From the NCBI GenBank assembly GCA_009774055.1, contig VSNB01000201.1:1-5805 (forward strand): DNA of 5,805 nucleotides, read 5' to 3'. Numbering within the stretch: position 1 is the first letter of the stretch; each line of letters begins with the position of its first letter. Below are positions 5,761 to 5,805 of this stretch, in pieces. Source of the DNA: Clostridiales bacterium. Lineage in GTDB: Bacteria > Bacillota > Clostridia > Oscillospirales > Oscillospiraceae. The notes beneath the pieces were generated by a model. The model ran no database searches. It saw only the letters and a program-made list of their open reading frames with translations, and was not told where the DNA came from. The translations under genes and the position numbers were made by a program.

Positions 5761-5788
5761 AAAAAACTGAGAGATTTCAAGACCTCAG
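5761..5788 (-). terminator. Weak terminator-like hairpin on the minus strand
   Basis: On the minus strand CTGAG (5788-5784) can pair with CTCAG (5771-5767) around a 12-nt loop, followed at once by six T residues (5766-5761). It could end a minus-strand gene lying beyond the window edge. The stem is only five base pairs, so support is modest. Confidence 0.25.
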
Positions 5789-5805
5789 AGGCCCTTGGAT
5801 AGTGA

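Overview
The window looks like chromosomal DNA, possibly a genomic island, from a Clostridia-type member of the Bacillota. The supports are AGGAGG-type ribosome binding sites, moderate GC content, an Rpn-type nuclease of the form common in Lachnospiraceae and Oscillospiraceae, a Bacillota-style Ku with a separate ATP-dependent ligase, and a Y-family polymerase starting with a DMNNFYASVE block. Genus cannot be fixed from this sequence alone.

Layout. Positions 1-279 hold the end of an unrecognised acidic reading frame that is open from the window edge. A consensus-like sigma-70 promoter (313-341) then drives a 300-residue PD-(D/E)XK nuclease of the Rpn/transposase-like family (361-1263), which carries a perfect 12-bp tandem repeat in its C-terminal linker. 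After a 137-bp gap comes a plus-strand gene set: ku (1401-2213), a stand-alone ATP-dependent DNA ligase overlapping it by GTGA (2210-3172), and a YdaD/YghA-like short-chain dehydrogenase (3218-4117). A 14-bp perfect hairpin (4122-4158) ends this set and also ends a convergent minus-strand pair: a Y-family DNA polymerase IV gene broken by a one-base frameshift (5638-4390), followed by a 56-residue conserved-looking small protein (4333-4163). The last 170 bases hold a tRNA 3'-end-like fragment and a weak minus-strand terminator.

How the genes may work together. Ku and the ligase are a minimal two-protein non-homologous end-joining system: Ku binds the broken ends and the ligase seals them. The ligase lacks the polymerase and phosphoesterase domains of full LigD, so end processing must come from elsewhere. 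A Y-family polymerase in the same repair neighbourhood would suit damage tolerance, but here its frame is broken. The dehydrogenase belongs to a family containing general-stress proteins. A CATACTA element upstream of ku resembles a forespore (sigma-G/F) -10 box; this would match the known forespore expression of ku-ligD in Bacillus subtilis, but the -35 is imperfect.

The most notable points are the possible sporulation promoter of ku, a 10-bp hairpin that buries the ribosome binding site of the dehydrogenase, the frameshift in dinB, and the tRNA-like fragment that may mark an island boundary. I found no CRISPR array, insertion sequence, intact tRNA or rRNA. I found no system that I can claim is entirely new.
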